Positions 1 through 9,486 are shown, counted from the first letter of the stretch. The stretch is DNA of 64,000 nucleotides from Gemmatimonadota bacterium (GCA_022826685.1 JAJDUL010000054.1:1-64000); one strand, 5' to 3'. The notes: generated from the letters alone by a model not told the origin. Program-made: numbers and translations.

Positions 1-786
1 GTTGCTCAGCCGCCCGAGTTCGGGAGGGATCGGGCCCGTCACCCCGTCCGAGACGAGATAGAAACTGAGGAGTAGAGAGAGATTGCCGATTTGGGGGGGA
101 ATCGGACCTTCGAGCGTATTCTCGGTATCGAGACTCAACTCCAATTGGCGCAGTTCGAACAGGTTGCCAAGCTCGGCCGGGATAGGACCGCTCAGCGGAT
201 TGCCCCAGATGCCGAGGCTGGTCAGGTGCGTGAGGCCACCGAGTCCCGGAAAAATGGGACCCTTGAGGTTGTTTTCCTGCAGGTTCAGGGAGGTGACGCG
301 ACCCTGCTCATCCGTCTGTACGCCGAGCCACTGGTTCAGAGGGGCGCCCGTCAACCAGTTCTCGCTTCTCTTCCAATCCGCTCCTCCGGTCGCTTCGTAG
401 AAAGCCGAAAGGACGTTTCGGTCCGGGTCCGCCACCGCTACCCTCGCCCGCCCGCTGGCCGTGCCGGCCGTTGCCGTGATGTCCACGACGCCTGCACCGA
501 TGGCTCGAACCAGGCCGGTGGAATCGACTGTCGCTACCAATGCGTCGCTCGTCCGCCAAGCGACCGAAATGCCGGTCATCGTCCGTCCGCTCTGGTCTCG
601 CACAACGGCCGAGAGTTGAACGGTGGCGCCCCGGCCGGACAGCCGAACCGAATCGGGACTCACGATGACGCTGGTCGGTCTGGGCGGCGCAGGGCGGGGT
701 TCAGGAGGTGCCGTGCTGTCGTCCCCGCACGAGAGGATGGAAAGCAGGCCGATGGCAGCGGCCGCGCCACGCCAGCAGCCAGTCAT
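1..786 (-). CDS. Ig-like / leucine-rich-repeat lipoprotein, C-terminus beyond the window
   Basis: The minus-strand frame is open from an ATG at 786 to the window edge (262 codons, no stop), so the C-terminus is missing. The N-terminus has a lipoprotein signal peptide ending at Cys20 (motif SILSC). Residues of roughly 37-120 resemble a bacterial Ig-like (BIG2) domain, with the typical VATVDSTGLVRA strand. Next comes the FYEATGGADW motif that often precedes bacterial leucine-rich repeats, then at least four repeats of the plant-like GPIPxELGxL type. Expected location is the outer membrane or cell surface, with a role in adhesion or protein binding; no partner can be named. It diverges from the LVIVD-repeat gene at 1213, so the two may share a control region. 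Confidence 0.85.
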   Translation of the reverse strand, partial: MTGCWRGAAAAIGLLSILSCGDDSTAPPEPRPAPPRPTSVIVSPDSVRLSGRGATVQLSAVVRDQSGRTMTGISVAWRTSDALVATVDSTGLVRAIGAGVVDITATAGTASGRARVAVADPDRNVLSAFYEATGGADWKRSENWLTGAPLNQWLGVQTDEQGRVTSLNLQENNLKGPIFPGLGGLTHLTSLGIWGNPLSGPIPAELGNLFELRQLELSLDTENTLEGPIPPQIGNLSLLLSFYLVSDGVTGPIPPELGRLSN

Positions 787-1212
787 CGACGTCAAGCTGC
801 GGCATCGGCCGGCGGATCGATCGTGCCAATTCCCCGCGCGCCTCGATTACAGCCGCCTGTCAAACCCGTGAGGCCAGCAAGGATCGAGGCGAAGCACTGC
901 CTTGTTCGTTGGCGTCCTCCCACGCCGTTCGAGGCCACACAGGCGATCGACAGTGAAGGACGCACACTGAGCCAGGGCAAGTTGTCACTCCAGATCGACG
1001 AGAGTCGTCGCGGATTCCAGTCACTTTCGAACCCGCCACGGCCGCCGAGGTTCCCTGCGCCGACTGCGGAGGCCGGCCCGGCGGACTCAGCGAAGTTGCT
1101 CATGCTGCGCCGCGTCTCTGAGTGCCCGTCCGTCTGGTTTGCGGCGTTGCCTCCCCGCCGGGCATCTTGTGACCACTCACGACGCAAGGACTCCGACGGC
1201 AAAGGTGGAGCG
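787..1212. other. 426-base intergenic region between divergent surface-protein genes
   Basis: This stretch separates the divergent starts at 786 (minus) and 1213 (plus). The plus-strand frame of the LVIVD gene stays open upstream through it, but the translated sequence is compositionally biased and lacks domain character, so I treat it as non-coding. A TTGACA hexamer lies on the minus strand at 858-863, but I found no convincing -10 element at the right distance. No tRNA, terminator or long repeat is visible. Confidence 0.5.
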
Positions 1213-3231
1213 ATGATGTACCGTAAGCCCGTGTTTGTCTCCCGTCTCGCCTGTCTCATTCTTCTCGGTCTCACGGCGAATGCTCCCGTTGCTGCGCAGG
1301 AGGCGGTGTCGGTCGAGGTCGTGCCGGGCGCCCTGTCGCTCGAGGTGGGAGAGGAGGCCACGCTCGAAGCCCGTGTCCTCGACGGTGATGGGAACGCGGT
1401 CGATGCCCAGGTTCTGTTCTTCCCCGCCTTCGCCGACGGACGGAGCGGGAGTGCCCGGCAGAGCATCGACGTGGACCGCGCGACCGGCCGGGTGAGAGCA
1501 GTGAAGGGGGGCGAGTTCCTCATCTCCGCCATCGTCGCGACGGCACGCGGCCTGCGCGGGGAGGCCATGGTGAGCGTGGCGTACCCTCCGCTGGACCGGA
1601 TCGATGTGATGCCTTCGGGCGGTTCGACGTATGTCGGCGTCGCGACGCGTCACCGGGCCCGGCTGCTCGACACGGCCGAGGACGAGCGTGACGGCGAGAT
1701 CCGCTGGTCCACCTCCGACGAGGGCGTCGCGACCGTGGACCGCTTCGGGATTCTCACGGCGCACGCGCCGGGGCCGGTGGTGCTGCGGGCGGAGGCGGAA
1801 GGCATCTCCGCGGAGGTTCCCTACGAGGTCAGGGAGAACCCCGCCGCGCGCCTGACGGTGTCGGGAAGCGCGGAGCGGGCGCGGACGGGCGACGTGGTGC
1901 GTTTCGAGGCGATGGTCGAGGACGCGATGGGCGGCGCCGTGGCCGACCTGCCCGTCACCTGGACCGTGATGTCGGATCCCGCGATCGAGGCGACGGCGGA
2001 CATCCCCCCGGCGGAGATCGACGAAAGGGGCCGGTTCGTGGCGTACTTCCCCGGCGTCTACACCGTCGTCGCGAACGTGCCGGGCCGCGCCGCGCGCACC
2101 TCGCTTGAAATCCATGCGCGACACGCCTCGCAGGAAGTGACGTTCGTGGGGCAGGGACAGGTGAACAACGAGCGCACCTCGGACCTGTGGGTGTGGGAGG
2201 GCGTCGACGGGCGCGACTACGCGATCACCGGCACGCACGCGGCGGCCGGGGCCGTCTACTTCTGGGATGTGACCGATCCGGCGAGCCCCGTCCTCACGGA
2301 TTCCGTCGTGGTCGACGCGCGCACGACGAACGACGTGAAGGTGAGCGAGGACGGGGAGATCTGCGTGATCTCGCGCGAGGGCGCCTCGAATCGCCGCAAC
2401 GGGATCGTCATCCTCGACTGCCGGAACCCGCGGGACGTGACGACGATCTCCGTATTCGACGACGAACTCACGGGCGGCGTACACAACCTCTTCATCCACG
2501 AGGATCACGTGTACGCGGTGAACAACGGGCGCCGCTTCGATGTGATCAGCATCGAGGATCCGGCCCGCCCGCACCGCGTGGGCCGCTTCGAACTCGACAC
2601 GCCGGGGCACGCGATCCACGACATCTGGATCGTGGACGGGATCGCCTACACCTCGAACTGGGGCGACGGCGTCGTGCTCATCGACGTGGGCGGCGGCGAC
2701 CGCGGCGGCTCGCCCTCCAATCCCGTGGAGATCGCGCGCTTCCGCGACATCGGCGGGCGCACGCACGCGGCTTTCCCGTACCGGAGTCCGACGGGACGCT
2801 TCTACGTGTTCATGGGAGACGAGGCGGGGCGCCCGGGCTTCGACGGACAGGACGCGGAGCGCACGCCGCAGTTCATGTCGGGATACATCCACGTGGTGGA
2901 CTTCACGGATCCGGACAATCCCGAGGAGGTCGCGCGCTACGAGATCCCCGAGGCGGGCTCTCACAACATGTGGATCGAGGACGACAAGCTCTACGCGGCG
3001 TTCTACAACGGCGGGCTGCGCGTACTCGACATCTCCGGGGAACTGAAGGGGAACCTGGGCGAGCAGGGCCGGGAGATCGCGCGCTACATGGCGTACGATC
3101 CGGACGGCGTGGTCGCGAACGCGCCCTTCACCTGGGGTCCGCAGATCCACAAGGGGAACCTCTTCTTCGCGGAGTACTTCAGCGGGCTGTGGGCCGTGAA
3201 GCTTCAGCCGCGCCAGGAACTCGTCCCGTAG
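1213..3231 (+). CDS. Secreted Ig-like / LVIVD-repeat protein
   Basis: The protein is 672 aa. The ATG at 1213 is preceded by GGTGGAG and begins a clear Sec signal peptide (LACLILLGLTANAPVAAQ). The frame is open further upstream, but without a signal sequence or domain. Residues of about 30-290 contain three bacterial Ig-like (BIG2-type) modules with IRWSTSDEGVATVD-like strands. The C-terminal half (about 315-650) consists of LVIVD-type beta-propeller repeats with recurrent VTDPASPVL, DVISIEDPARP and DFTDPDNPEEV motifs. Such proteins are exported and surface-associated, but no enzymatic activity is established for the family. The next gene starts 5 bases after the stop, so the catabolic genes may be co-transcribed with it. 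Confidence 0.85.
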   Translation: MMYRKPVFVSRLACLILLGLTANAPVAAQEAVSVEVVPGALSLEVGEEATLEARVLDGDGNAVDAQVLFFPAFADGRSGSARQSIDVDRATGRVRAVKGGEFLISAIVATARGLRGEAMVSVAYPPLDRIDVMPSGGSTYVGVATRHRARLLDTAEDERDGEIRWSTSDEGVATVDRFGILTAHAPGPVVLRAEAEGISAEVPYEVRENPAARLTVSGSAERARTGDVVRFEAMVEDAMGGAVADLPVTWTVMSDPAIEATADIPPAEIDERGRFVAYFPGVYTVVANVPGRAARTSLEIHARHASQEVTFVGQGQVNNERTSDLWVWEGVDGRDYAITGTHAAAGAVYFWDVTDPASPVLTDSVVVDARTTNDVKVSEDGEICVISREGASNRRNGIVILDCRNPRDVTTISVFDDELTGGVHNLFIHEDHVYAVNNGRRFDVISIEDPARPHRVGRFELDTPGHAIHDIWIVDGIAYTSNWGDGVVLIDVGGGDRGGSPSNPVEIARFRDIGGRTHAAFPYRSPTGRFYVFMGDEAGRPGFDGQDAERTPQFMSGYIHVVDFTDPDNPEEVARYEIPEAGSHNMWIEDDKLYAAFYNGGLRVLDISGELKGNLGEQGREIARYMAYDPDGVVANAPFTWGPQIHKGNLFFAEYFSGLWAVKLQPRQELVP

Positions 3232-3236
3232 CGGCG

Positions 3237-3767
3237 TTGATCTCCGTACCAATATCCGCCCGGATCAACGGCATCGAGTGGTCCGGGGAGGTGGAGCCCC
3301 GGCTGCTCCTGTCGGATTTCCTGCGCTCGGAGGTCGGGCTCACGGGGACGCACGTGGGGTGTGAGCACGGGGTGTGCGGGGCATGCACCGTGCAACTGGA
3401 TGGGGAACCGGTCCGGGCCTGCCTCATGTTCGCGGTGCAGATCGACAGGCACGAGGTGACGACGGTGGAGGGGCTCGCCGCGACGGTGCCCGGGGAAGCG
3501 ATCTCCGTCGAGCAATTGCACCCGGTCCAGAGGGCGCTGCACGAGGCGCACGGCCTGCAGTGCGGCTTCTGCACGCCGGGGATCCTGATGACGGCGGAGG
3601 CGTTCCTGCGCGAGAGCCCGGCGCGTTCGCGGGACGAGATCCGCGAAGCCGTGTCCGGGCACCTGTGCCGCTGCACGGGCTACCACAACATCGTGGAGGG
3701 CGTCGCGCGGGCGGCAGAACGTCTCGCGGCGGGCGAGTCCGTCACCGAGGGAAAGGGAGAGCCTTGA
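3237..3767 (+). CDS. Molybdenum hydroxylase small subunit, two [2Fe-2S] clusters
   Basis: This is a 176-aa xanthine-oxidase/CO-dehydrogenase-family iron-sulfur subunit that passes electrons from the molybdenum site to FAD. The N-terminal plant-type ferredoxin domain has the CEHGVCGACTVQ motif followed by CL. The C-terminal four-helix [2Fe-2S] domain has QCGFCTPG and CRCTGYHN. Length matches the family (about 160-175 aa). No ATG is available; TTG at 3237, giving an ISVPISARINGIEW N-terminus, is the only sensible start. The stop overlaps the large-subunit start (TTGA). The gene order small-large-medium differs from the classic cox order medium-small-large. Confidence 0.93.
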   Translation: MISVPISARINGIEWSGEVEPRLLLSDFLRSEVGLTGTHVGCEHGVCGACTVQLDGEPVRACLMFAVQIDRHEVTTVEGLAATVPGEAISVEQLHPVQRALHEAHGLQCGFCTPGILMTAEAFLRESPARSRDEIREAVSGHLCRCTGYHNIVEGVARAAERLAAGESVTEGKGEP

Positions 3768-6139
3768 GCCGCGCGGGCGGGACGTGGGTCGGGGCGCGGG
3801 TACCGCGCAACGAGGACGCGAGGCTGCTGACCGGCCGCGCGCAGTTCGTGGAGGACGTCGAACCGCCGGGCGCGCTGCACGTCGCCTTCGTGCGGAGCGA
3901 CCTGCCGGCCGGGCGGCTCCGCCGGCTCGATGTCGACAGCGCGCGGGCGCACCCCGGAGTCCACGCCGCCTTCACGGCCGCCGACCTCGGCCCGCTCCTC
4001 CGGCCCGGCGCGGTGCTCGTGCCGCCGCCGCCGCTCGAAGGGCTGGTGTTCCACGCCCGCACGGCGCTCCCCCTCGTCCGCGACCGGATCCGTCACCAGG
4101 GCGAGGCGCTCGCGATGATCGTCGCGGAGAGCCGCTACGTGGCCGAAGACGCGGCCCAACTCGTGGAGGCCGACATCGAACCGCTCGATCCCGTCGTGGA
4201 TCTCGGGCACGCGCTCGATGACGACGCCCCGCGGATCCACGACGACCTCCCGTCGAACCTCGCCGCGCACGTGCGGCAGACGAAGGGGGACTACGCCGCC
4301 GCCCGCGCGCGGGCCGACCTCGTCCTGGAGCGCCGCTTCTCCTACGACCGGGGAATCGGCGGCGCGATCGAGAACCGGGCCGTCGTGGCGGAGTGGGACG
4401 CGCGGGCCGACCGGCTGCAGGTGTGGGACACGACGCAAGCCCCCATTCCCGTGCGCAACGTCGTCGCCGCCGCCCTCGGCCTGTCGGAGTCGCAGGTCCG
4501 GTTCGTCGCCCCCTTCGTGGGCGGCGGTTTCGGCCCGAAAATCATGTTCTACGCGGAGGAGATCCTCATCCCCTGGGCATCGATCCAGCTGGGACGGCCC
4601 GTGAAGTGGGTGGAGGACCGGTACGAGAACTTCTTCGCCACCACCCAGGAGCGGGGACAACTGCACGAGGCGGAGATCGCGGTCACGCGCGAGGGCCGGA
4701 TCCTGGGCGTACGGGACATCTTCATCCACGACTCCGGAGCGTACGACCCCTACGGTCTCACCATCCCCATCAACACCCAGTGCACGCTCCTCGGGCCGTA
4801 CCGCGTGCCGAACTACGAGAGCGAGTTCCGGGTCGCGTTCACGAACAAGCCCATCGTCACGCCGGTGCGCGGCGCCGGCCGGCAGCACGGCGTGTTCGTC
4901 ATGGAGCGGCTGCTCGACCTCGCGGCCCGCGGCCTCGGCCTCGATCCGGTCGAGATCCGCCGCCGCAACGTGATCGGCTCGGACGAGTTTCCGTACAACC
5001 ACGAGATCATGTACCAGGACTTCGCCCCGCTCCGCTATGACAGCGGCAGTTACGAGGCGTCGCTGGAGGAGGCCGTCCGTCTCGTGGGCCACGAGACGTT
5101 CGCGCGGGAACGCGAGCGGGTGCAGGCGGACGGACGCGTCGTCGGCGTCGGCGTCGTCAACTACGTGGAGGGGACGGGGATCGGCCCCTACGAGGGGGCC
5201 CGAATCACGGTCGAACCCGGGGGCACGGTCCGCCTCGCGACCGGCGTGGGGACGCAGGGCCAGGGACACTTCACCTCCTTCGCGCAGATCGTGGCCGACG
5301 CGATCGGGGTGAAGCCGTCCGACGTGCGGGTGGTGACGGGCGACACGAGCGACTTCCACTGGGGGACGGGCACCTTCGCGAGCCGCGGCGCGGTCGTCGC
5401 CGGCAACGCGATCCACGCCGCGGCCCTGTCCGTGCGCGAGAAGATCCTCAAGCACGCCGCGGAGGCCCTCGAAGTCGACCCCGATGACCTCGAACTCGCC
5501 GATGGCGGCGCCCGCGTGCGGGGCGCCCCGGACCTCTCCGTCGATCTCGGGGCGCTTGCCCTGGCCGCCAACCCGCTGCGGGGAGCCGTGGAGCCGGGGA
5601 CCGAGCCGGGGCTGGAGGCGACCTCCTACTTCGGCCCGCCGTACGGCACGACGGCGAACGGGACGCACGCCCTGGTCGTCGCCGTGGACCCCGAGACGGC
5701 GATGGTCGAGATCCTGCGCTACATCGTCGTGCACGACTGCGGGACGGTGATCAACCCGACGATCGTCGAAGGCCAGATCCACGGCGGCGTCGCGGCGGGG
5801 ATCGGGAACGCCTTCTACGAGGAACTCGTGTTCGACGAGTTCGGCGGGACGAGCAACGCCTCGTTCATGGACTACCTCCTGCCGACCTCGACCGACGTCC
5901 CCCCGATCGAGACCACACACCTGGAGACGCCTTCGACGCTGAACCCTCTCGGGACGAAAGGGGTGGGGGAGGGCGGTGCGATCCCGGTGGCGGCCGCCTT
6001 CGCGCAGGCCGTCGAGGACGCGCTGGCGGACATCGCCCCGGGGCTGGAGATCCTCGACATCCCCTGCAGCCCAGGCCGCCTGTTCGAGCTTCTCCGGAAG
6101 CTTCGCGAAGCGTCGACGCAGGCCGGAGAGACGGCGTGA
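3764..6139 (+). CDS. Molybdenum hydroxylase large (molybdopterin) subunit
   Basis: The protein is 791 aa, the usual size. It is the catalytic subunit of a xanthine-oxidase-family hydroxylase that inserts oxygen from water into a substrate C-H bond at the Mo centre. Visible motifs are GGGFGPK (cofactor binding), TGVGTQGQGH, a substrate loop PVRGAGRQHGVF, and the catalytic glutamate in KGVGEGGAIP near the C-terminus. The loop is the RGAGR type rather than AYxCSFR, so this is not a form I CO dehydrogenase. TTG at 3764 overlaps the upstream stop and has AGGGAGA in front. Substrate is unknown; aldehydes, N-heterocycles and purine-like compounds are all possible. No XdhC/CoxF-type maturation gene lies in the window. 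Confidence 0.92.
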   Translation: MSRAGGTWVGARVPRNEDARLLTGRAQFVEDVEPPGALHVAFVRSDLPAGRLRRLDVDSARAHPGVHAAFTAADLGPLLRPGAVLVPPPPLEGLVFHARTALPLVRDRIRHQGEALAMIVAESRYVAEDAAQLVEADIEPLDPVVDLGHALDDDAPRIHDDLPSNLAAHVRQTKGDYAAARARADLVLERRFSYDRGIGGAIENRAVVAEWDARADRLQVWDTTQAPIPVRNVVAAALGLSESQVRFVAPFVGGGFGPKIMFYAEEILIPWASIQLGRPVKWVEDRYENFFATTQERGQLHEAEIAVTREGRILGVRDIFIHDSGAYDPYGLTIPINTQCTLLGPYRVPNYESEFRVAFTNKPIVTPVRGAGRQHGVFVMERLLDLAARGLGLDPVEIRRRNVIGSDEFPYNHEIMYQDFAPLRYDSGSYEASLEEAVRLVGHETFARERERVQADGRVVGVGVVNYVEGTGIGPYEGARITVEPGGTVRLATGVGTQGQGHFTSFAQIVADAIGVKPSDVRVVTGDTSDFHWGTGTFASRGAVVAGNAIHAAALSVREKILKHAAEALEVDPDDLELADGGARVRGAPDLSVDLGALALAANPLRGAVEPGTEPGLEATSYFGPPYGTTANGTHALVVAVDPETAMVEILRYIVVHDCGTVINPTIVEGQIHGGVAAGIGNAFYEELVFDEFGGTSNASFMDYLLPTSTDVPPIETTHLETPSTLNPLGTKGVGEGGAIPVAAAFAQAVEDALADIAPGLEILDIPCSPGRLFELLRKLREASTQAGETA

Positions 6140-7032
6140 AGCCCCCGCCCTTCGACTACGTGGCTGCGGCCACGCTCGACGAAGCGCTGGAGGCGCTCGC
6201 GGACACCTCGCTGGAGGCGCGCCCCCTGGCGGGGGGACAGAGCCTCGTGCCCATGCTGAACTTCCGTCTCGCGGCGCCGGAACGTCTCGTGGACCTGAAC
6301 GGGATCGAGGAGTTGTCGCGGGTCGAGGAGACGGAGGACGGAGGGCTGCGCCTGGGGGCAATGATCCGGCACTCGGCGCTCGAACGCGACCCGCGCATCG
6401 CGCACCGGAGCCCGCTCCTCGCGGAAGCGGCGCCCTTCATCGCACACCCCCAGATTCGGTCGCGGGGCACGGTGGGGGGCTCCGTGGCCCACGCCGATCC
6501 GGCGGCGGAACTGCCCGCGGTCCTCCTCACGCTCGGGGCGCGGGTCCGGCTCACGCGCCGCTCGCGCGATGGAGAGTCCGGCTCGCGGGTGGAGCGAACG
6601 CTGGACCTGGGCGACTTCTTCCTCGGCCCCTTCTTCTCCGCGCTCGAGCCCGATGAACTCCTGACCGCGATCGAGGTGCCGCCGTCCGCCTCCGGCGAGG
6701 GGACGGCCTTCGACGAGGTGGCCCGACGCCGCGGCGACTACGCCCTCGCCGGTGTGGCCGCGCGCGTGCGGCTGGACTCCCGCGGGGTTTGCGACGCCGC
6801 CGCCATCTCCCTCGTGAACGGGGGCTCCACCCCGTGTCTGATGCGGGAGGCCGCGCAGGCGCTCGTCGGTGAGGAGCCGACGCCGGAAGCGATCGAAGCC
6901 GCCGCGGCCGCATGCGCGGAAACCTCCGAACCCGCCGCCGACATGCACGCAACCGAGGCATACCGCCGCCACCTGATCCGCGTCCTGACCTCCCGCGTAC
7001 TGTCGCACGCGGCGGATCGCGCCCGGACTTGA
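6136..7032 (+). CDS. Molybdenum hydroxylase FAD subunit
   Basis: This 298-aa CoxM/XdhB-type subunit transfers electrons from the Fe-S clusters to the final acceptor. The FAD-binding motifs AGGQSLVPMLNFR near residue 35 and GTVGGSVAHADPAAELP near residue 115 are clear. The C-terminal CO-dehydrogenase flavoprotein domain follows, with a FDEVARRRGDYALAGVAA segment. The GTG start at 6136 overlaps the stop of the large subunit by four bases (GTGA), and the next gene overlaps in turn, indicating translational coupling. With this gene the heterotrimer is complete. Confidence 0.92.
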   Translation: MKPPPFDYVAAATLDEALEALADTSLEARPLAGGQSLVPMLNFRLAAPERLVDLNGIEELSRVEETEDGGLRLGAMIRHSALERDPRIAHRSPLLAEAAPFIAHPQIRSRGTVGGSVAHADPAAELPAVLLTLGARVRLTRRSRDGESGSRVERTLDLGDFFLGPFFSALEPDELLTAIEVPPSASGEGTAFDEVARRRGDYALAGVAARVRLDSRGVCDAAAISLVNGGSTPCLMREAAQALVGEEPTPEAIEAAAAACAETSEPAADMHATEAYRRHLIRVLTSRVLSHAADRART

Positions 7033-8597
7033 CCGGCCCCACGCTCTTCCATCCGCCCGCGGAGCGGTCGGATCGCGTAGCCGTGCTCGCGGGCGGCGCG
7101 TCCCGCACCTACGGCGAACTCGAAGCGGCATCGCGGCGGCAGGCCGGACATCTCCTCGCCGAAGCCGGTGCCGCCGACCTGGACGGGGCCCGGGTGGGGT
7201 TCCTCATGGAGCCGGGATTCGAGTACGTCGTCACGCAGTGGGCCATCTGGCGCGCCGGCGGGATCGCCGTCCCCCTCTGTCCGGACCATCCCGCTCGCGA
7301 GATCGAATACGTGATCGATGACGCGGACTGCGCCCAGCTCATCGGAGCCGGAGAAACGGGACGCCGCGTCGAGGGCCCCGCGTGGGAGCGCGGCATCCCG
7401 TTCCACGACGCATCCGACCCGGACGCTGGCACCTCCGCGTTCGATGCGCACGATCCGGGTCCGCTGCCACCGGTCGGGCTGGATCGACCCGCGATGATCC
7501 TCTACACCAGCGGCACGACGGGACGCCCCAAGGGCGTCGTGACGACGCACGGCCAGATCGAGGCGCACATCCGGTCGCTGCTCGACGCGTGGAAGTGGGA
7601 GCGCGACGACCGCATCCTCCACGTCCTCCCCCTTCACCACACCCACGGGATCGTCAACGCCCTCTGCTGTCCGCTCCATGCGGGGGCGGCGGTGGAGTTC
7701 GGCGGGTCGTTCGATCCGGCGGCGACGTGGGAACGGCTGGCTTCGGGCGACATCAGCGTGTTCATGGCCGTGCCGACCATCTACGCCAAGCTCCTGCGCG
7801 CCTGGGATGCCGCGGAAGACGCCACCCGCCGGCGATGGTCGCGGGGCGTCCGCGCGCTCCGCCTCGTGGTGTCGGGTTCGGCGGCGCTCCCCGTGCGCGC
7901 GTTCGAGCGGTGGGAGGAGATCACCGGGCACCGGCTCCTCGAGCGCTACGGCATGACGGAGATCGGCATGGGGCTCTCGAATCCGTATGACGGCGAGCGG
8001 CGAGCGGGCACCGTGGGCCAGCCGCTCCCCGGCGTCGGCCTGCGCCTCGTGCGCCCGGCCACGGGGCGCGTGCTCGCGGAGGGCCTGGAAGCGTTCGAGC
8101 CGGGAGAATCGGGCGAGATCCGGATCCGCGGCCCCATGGTGTTCTCCGAATACTGGCGCCGTCCCGAAGAGACAGCGGCCGCCTTCGTCGACGGGTGGTT
8201 CCTGACCGGAGATGAGGCGGTCCTCGAGGACGGCTACTACCGTCTTCTGGGGCGCCGCTCCGTCGACATCCTCAAGAGCGGCGGCTACAAGATCTCGGCC
8301 GTCGAGATCGAGGAACTCCTGCGCACGCACCCGGCTGTGAGGGACTGCGCCGTGGTCGGGATCCCCGACGACGACTGGGGAGAACGGATCGCCGCCGCCA
8401 TCGTCCCCGAGCCCGGCGCAGCGCAGCGACCGGACGCGCTCCCCGAGCGGCTGGATCCGTGGGTCCGGGAGCGGCTCGCCCGCTACAAGGTGCCGCGCGC
8501 CTGGCGCCTGGTCGACGACCTGCCCCGGAATGCGATGGGCAAGGTGCAAAAGCCGGCCGTGCAGGCGCTCTTCGACGTCCCGGCCCGGCCGTCGTGA
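7029..8597 (+). CDS. ACSF3-like acyl-CoA synthetase (malonyl/methylmalonyl-CoA synthetase type)
   Basis: A 522-aa AMP-forming acyl-CoA ligase that activates a carboxylate via an acyl-adenylate. The P-loop is LYTSGTTGRPKG, followed by HVLPLHHTHGIVNALCCPL and VFMAVPTIYAKL. The adenylate motif is ERYGMTEIGMGLSNP, the hinge is TGDEAVLEDGYYRLLGR, and the catalytic Lys region is IPRN/GKVQKP at the end. The LPLHHTHG and YGMTEIGM signatures are those of the ACSF3/MatB malonate/methylmalonate group, so a short dicarboxylate or related acid is the best guess. TTG at 7029 overlaps the FAD-subunit stop (TTGA). Physical coupling suggests it activates the end product of the hydroxylase pathway. Confidence 0.85.
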   Translation: MTGPTLFHPPAERSDRVAVLAGGASRTYGELEAASRRQAGHLLAEAGAADLDGARVGFLMEPGFEYVVTQWAIWRAGGIAVPLCPDHPAREIEYVIDDADCAQLIGAGETGRRVEGPAWERGIPFHDASDPDAGTSAFDAHDPGPLPPVGLDRPAMILYTSGTTGRPKGVVTTHGQIEAHIRSLLDAWKWERDDRILHVLPLHHTHGIVNALCCPLHAGAAVEFGGSFDPAATWERLASGDISVFMAVPTIYAKLLRAWDAAEDATRRRWSRGVRALRLVVSGSAALPVRAFERWEEITGHRLLERYGMTEIGMGLSNPYDGERRAGTVGQPLPGVGLRLVRPATGRVLAEGLEAFEPGESGEIRIRGPMVFSEYWRRPEETAAAFVDGWFLTGDEAVLEDGYYRLLGRRSVDILKSGGYKISAVEIEELLRTHPAVRDCAVVGIPDDDWGERIAAAIVPEPGAAQRPDALPERLDPWVRERLARYKVPRAWRLVDDLPRNAMGKVQKPAVQALFDVPARPS

Positions 8598-8697
8598 ACC
8601 TGGCAGCCCGTGGCATTGCGTTCCCCGACCGGATGGGGGAGCGTACGGTCGTCGGTCCTCGACACCTCAACCTCGAACCCGGTGGAGCCGAGCGCTC

Positions 8698-9486
8698 ATG
8701 AAACTCTACGATCTCTCGCAGCCCCTCAATCAGGACTGCTTCTTCTGGCCCTACTATCCCCCCTTCGAAGTGAAGTACATCAAGCGGAAGGTCGAACACG
8801 GGGTGAACGCGCAGTACATCCAGACCTCGAACCACATGGGCACGCACCTCGACGCCCCCCGCCACTTCGTGACCAACGGGATGACGATCGACGAGATCCC
8901 CCTGGAGTGGCTGTACGGCGACGGCGTCATCGTCGACCTGCGCGACGAGATGAGCGACCTCGCCGCGTACACGCCCGAGATGATCGAATCGCGCGTGGAG
9001 ATCCGCGATGGAGACCTTCTGATCCTGCACACGGGCTGGGAGCGCTTTGCGCAGTTCGGCGCCGAGGCGAACGAGGAGCGCTACGTCCACACCCACCCCG
9101 GCGCGCACCCCGACCTGGTGCAGTGGCTCATCGACCGGAAGATCAAGGTCTGGGGCGTGGACGCGATCTCCACGGATCATCCCATGAACCTCCCCATCGG
9201 GAGATTCCTCGGGAAGGGCACCTTCGGACACTGCGACCGCGTGCGGGCGATGGCGGAGAAGGTGTTCGGCGGCGCCGCGGCCGTGGATGAACTGTTCCCG
9301 GAGGAGCACTATCAGCTCACGCACAATGCGCTCTTCCCGCACAACTGCATGCACATAGAGAACCTCGGCGGACGAATCGCCGCCCCGGAACTGCAGAACC
9401 GGCGGCTCACCATCGGGTGCTTCCCCTGGAAGTTCAAGGGAGGAGAGGCCGCCTTCTGCCGCGTGGTGGCGTTTCTCGAGGAATAG
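8698..9486 (+). CDS. Cyclase family metal-dependent hydrolase (kynurenine formamidase-like)
   Basis: The protein is 262 aa and belongs to the cyclase/KynB family, metal-dependent amidohydrolases that cut formamide, cyclic amide or lactone-like bonds. The diagnostic metal motif HMGTHLDAPRH lies near residue 47, with a DLR pair and LILHTGWE downstream. A C-terminal HNALFPHNCMHIENLGG segment is typical of the family. ATG at 8698 has GGTGGAG ten bases upstream and follows a 100-base gap after the ligase. In context it could hydrolyse a ring-opened or N-formyl intermediate from the hydroxylase reaction. The exact substrate cannot be read from sequence. Confidence 0.85.
   Translation: MKLYDLSQPLNQDCFFWPYYPPFEVKYIKRKVEHGVNAQYIQTSNHMGTHLDAPRHFVTNGMTIDEIPLEWLYGDGVIVDLRDEMSDLAAYTPEMIESRVEIRDGDLLILHTGWERFAQFGAEANEERYVHTHPGAHPDLVQWLIDRKIKVWGVDAISTDHPMNLPIGRFLGKGTFGHCDRVRAMAEKVFGGAAAVDELFPEEHYQLTHNALFPHNCMHIENLGGRIAAPELQNRRLTIGCFPWKFKGGEAAFCRVVAFLEE

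Noticed and set aside
91-1212. N-terminal extension of the LVIVD gene
   Set aside because: The frame is open but overlaps the antisense Ig/LRR lipoprotein, and the signal peptide with a ribosome site starts at 1213.
3764-6139. CO dehydrogenase (CoxL) assignment
   Set aside because: The substrate loop is RGAGR, not the AYxCSFR of form I CO dehydrogenase.
3680-6361. Minus-strand open frame of about 890 codons
   Set aside because: It is antisense to the molybdenum hydroxylase large subunit and is Arg/Asp/His-rich without motifs.
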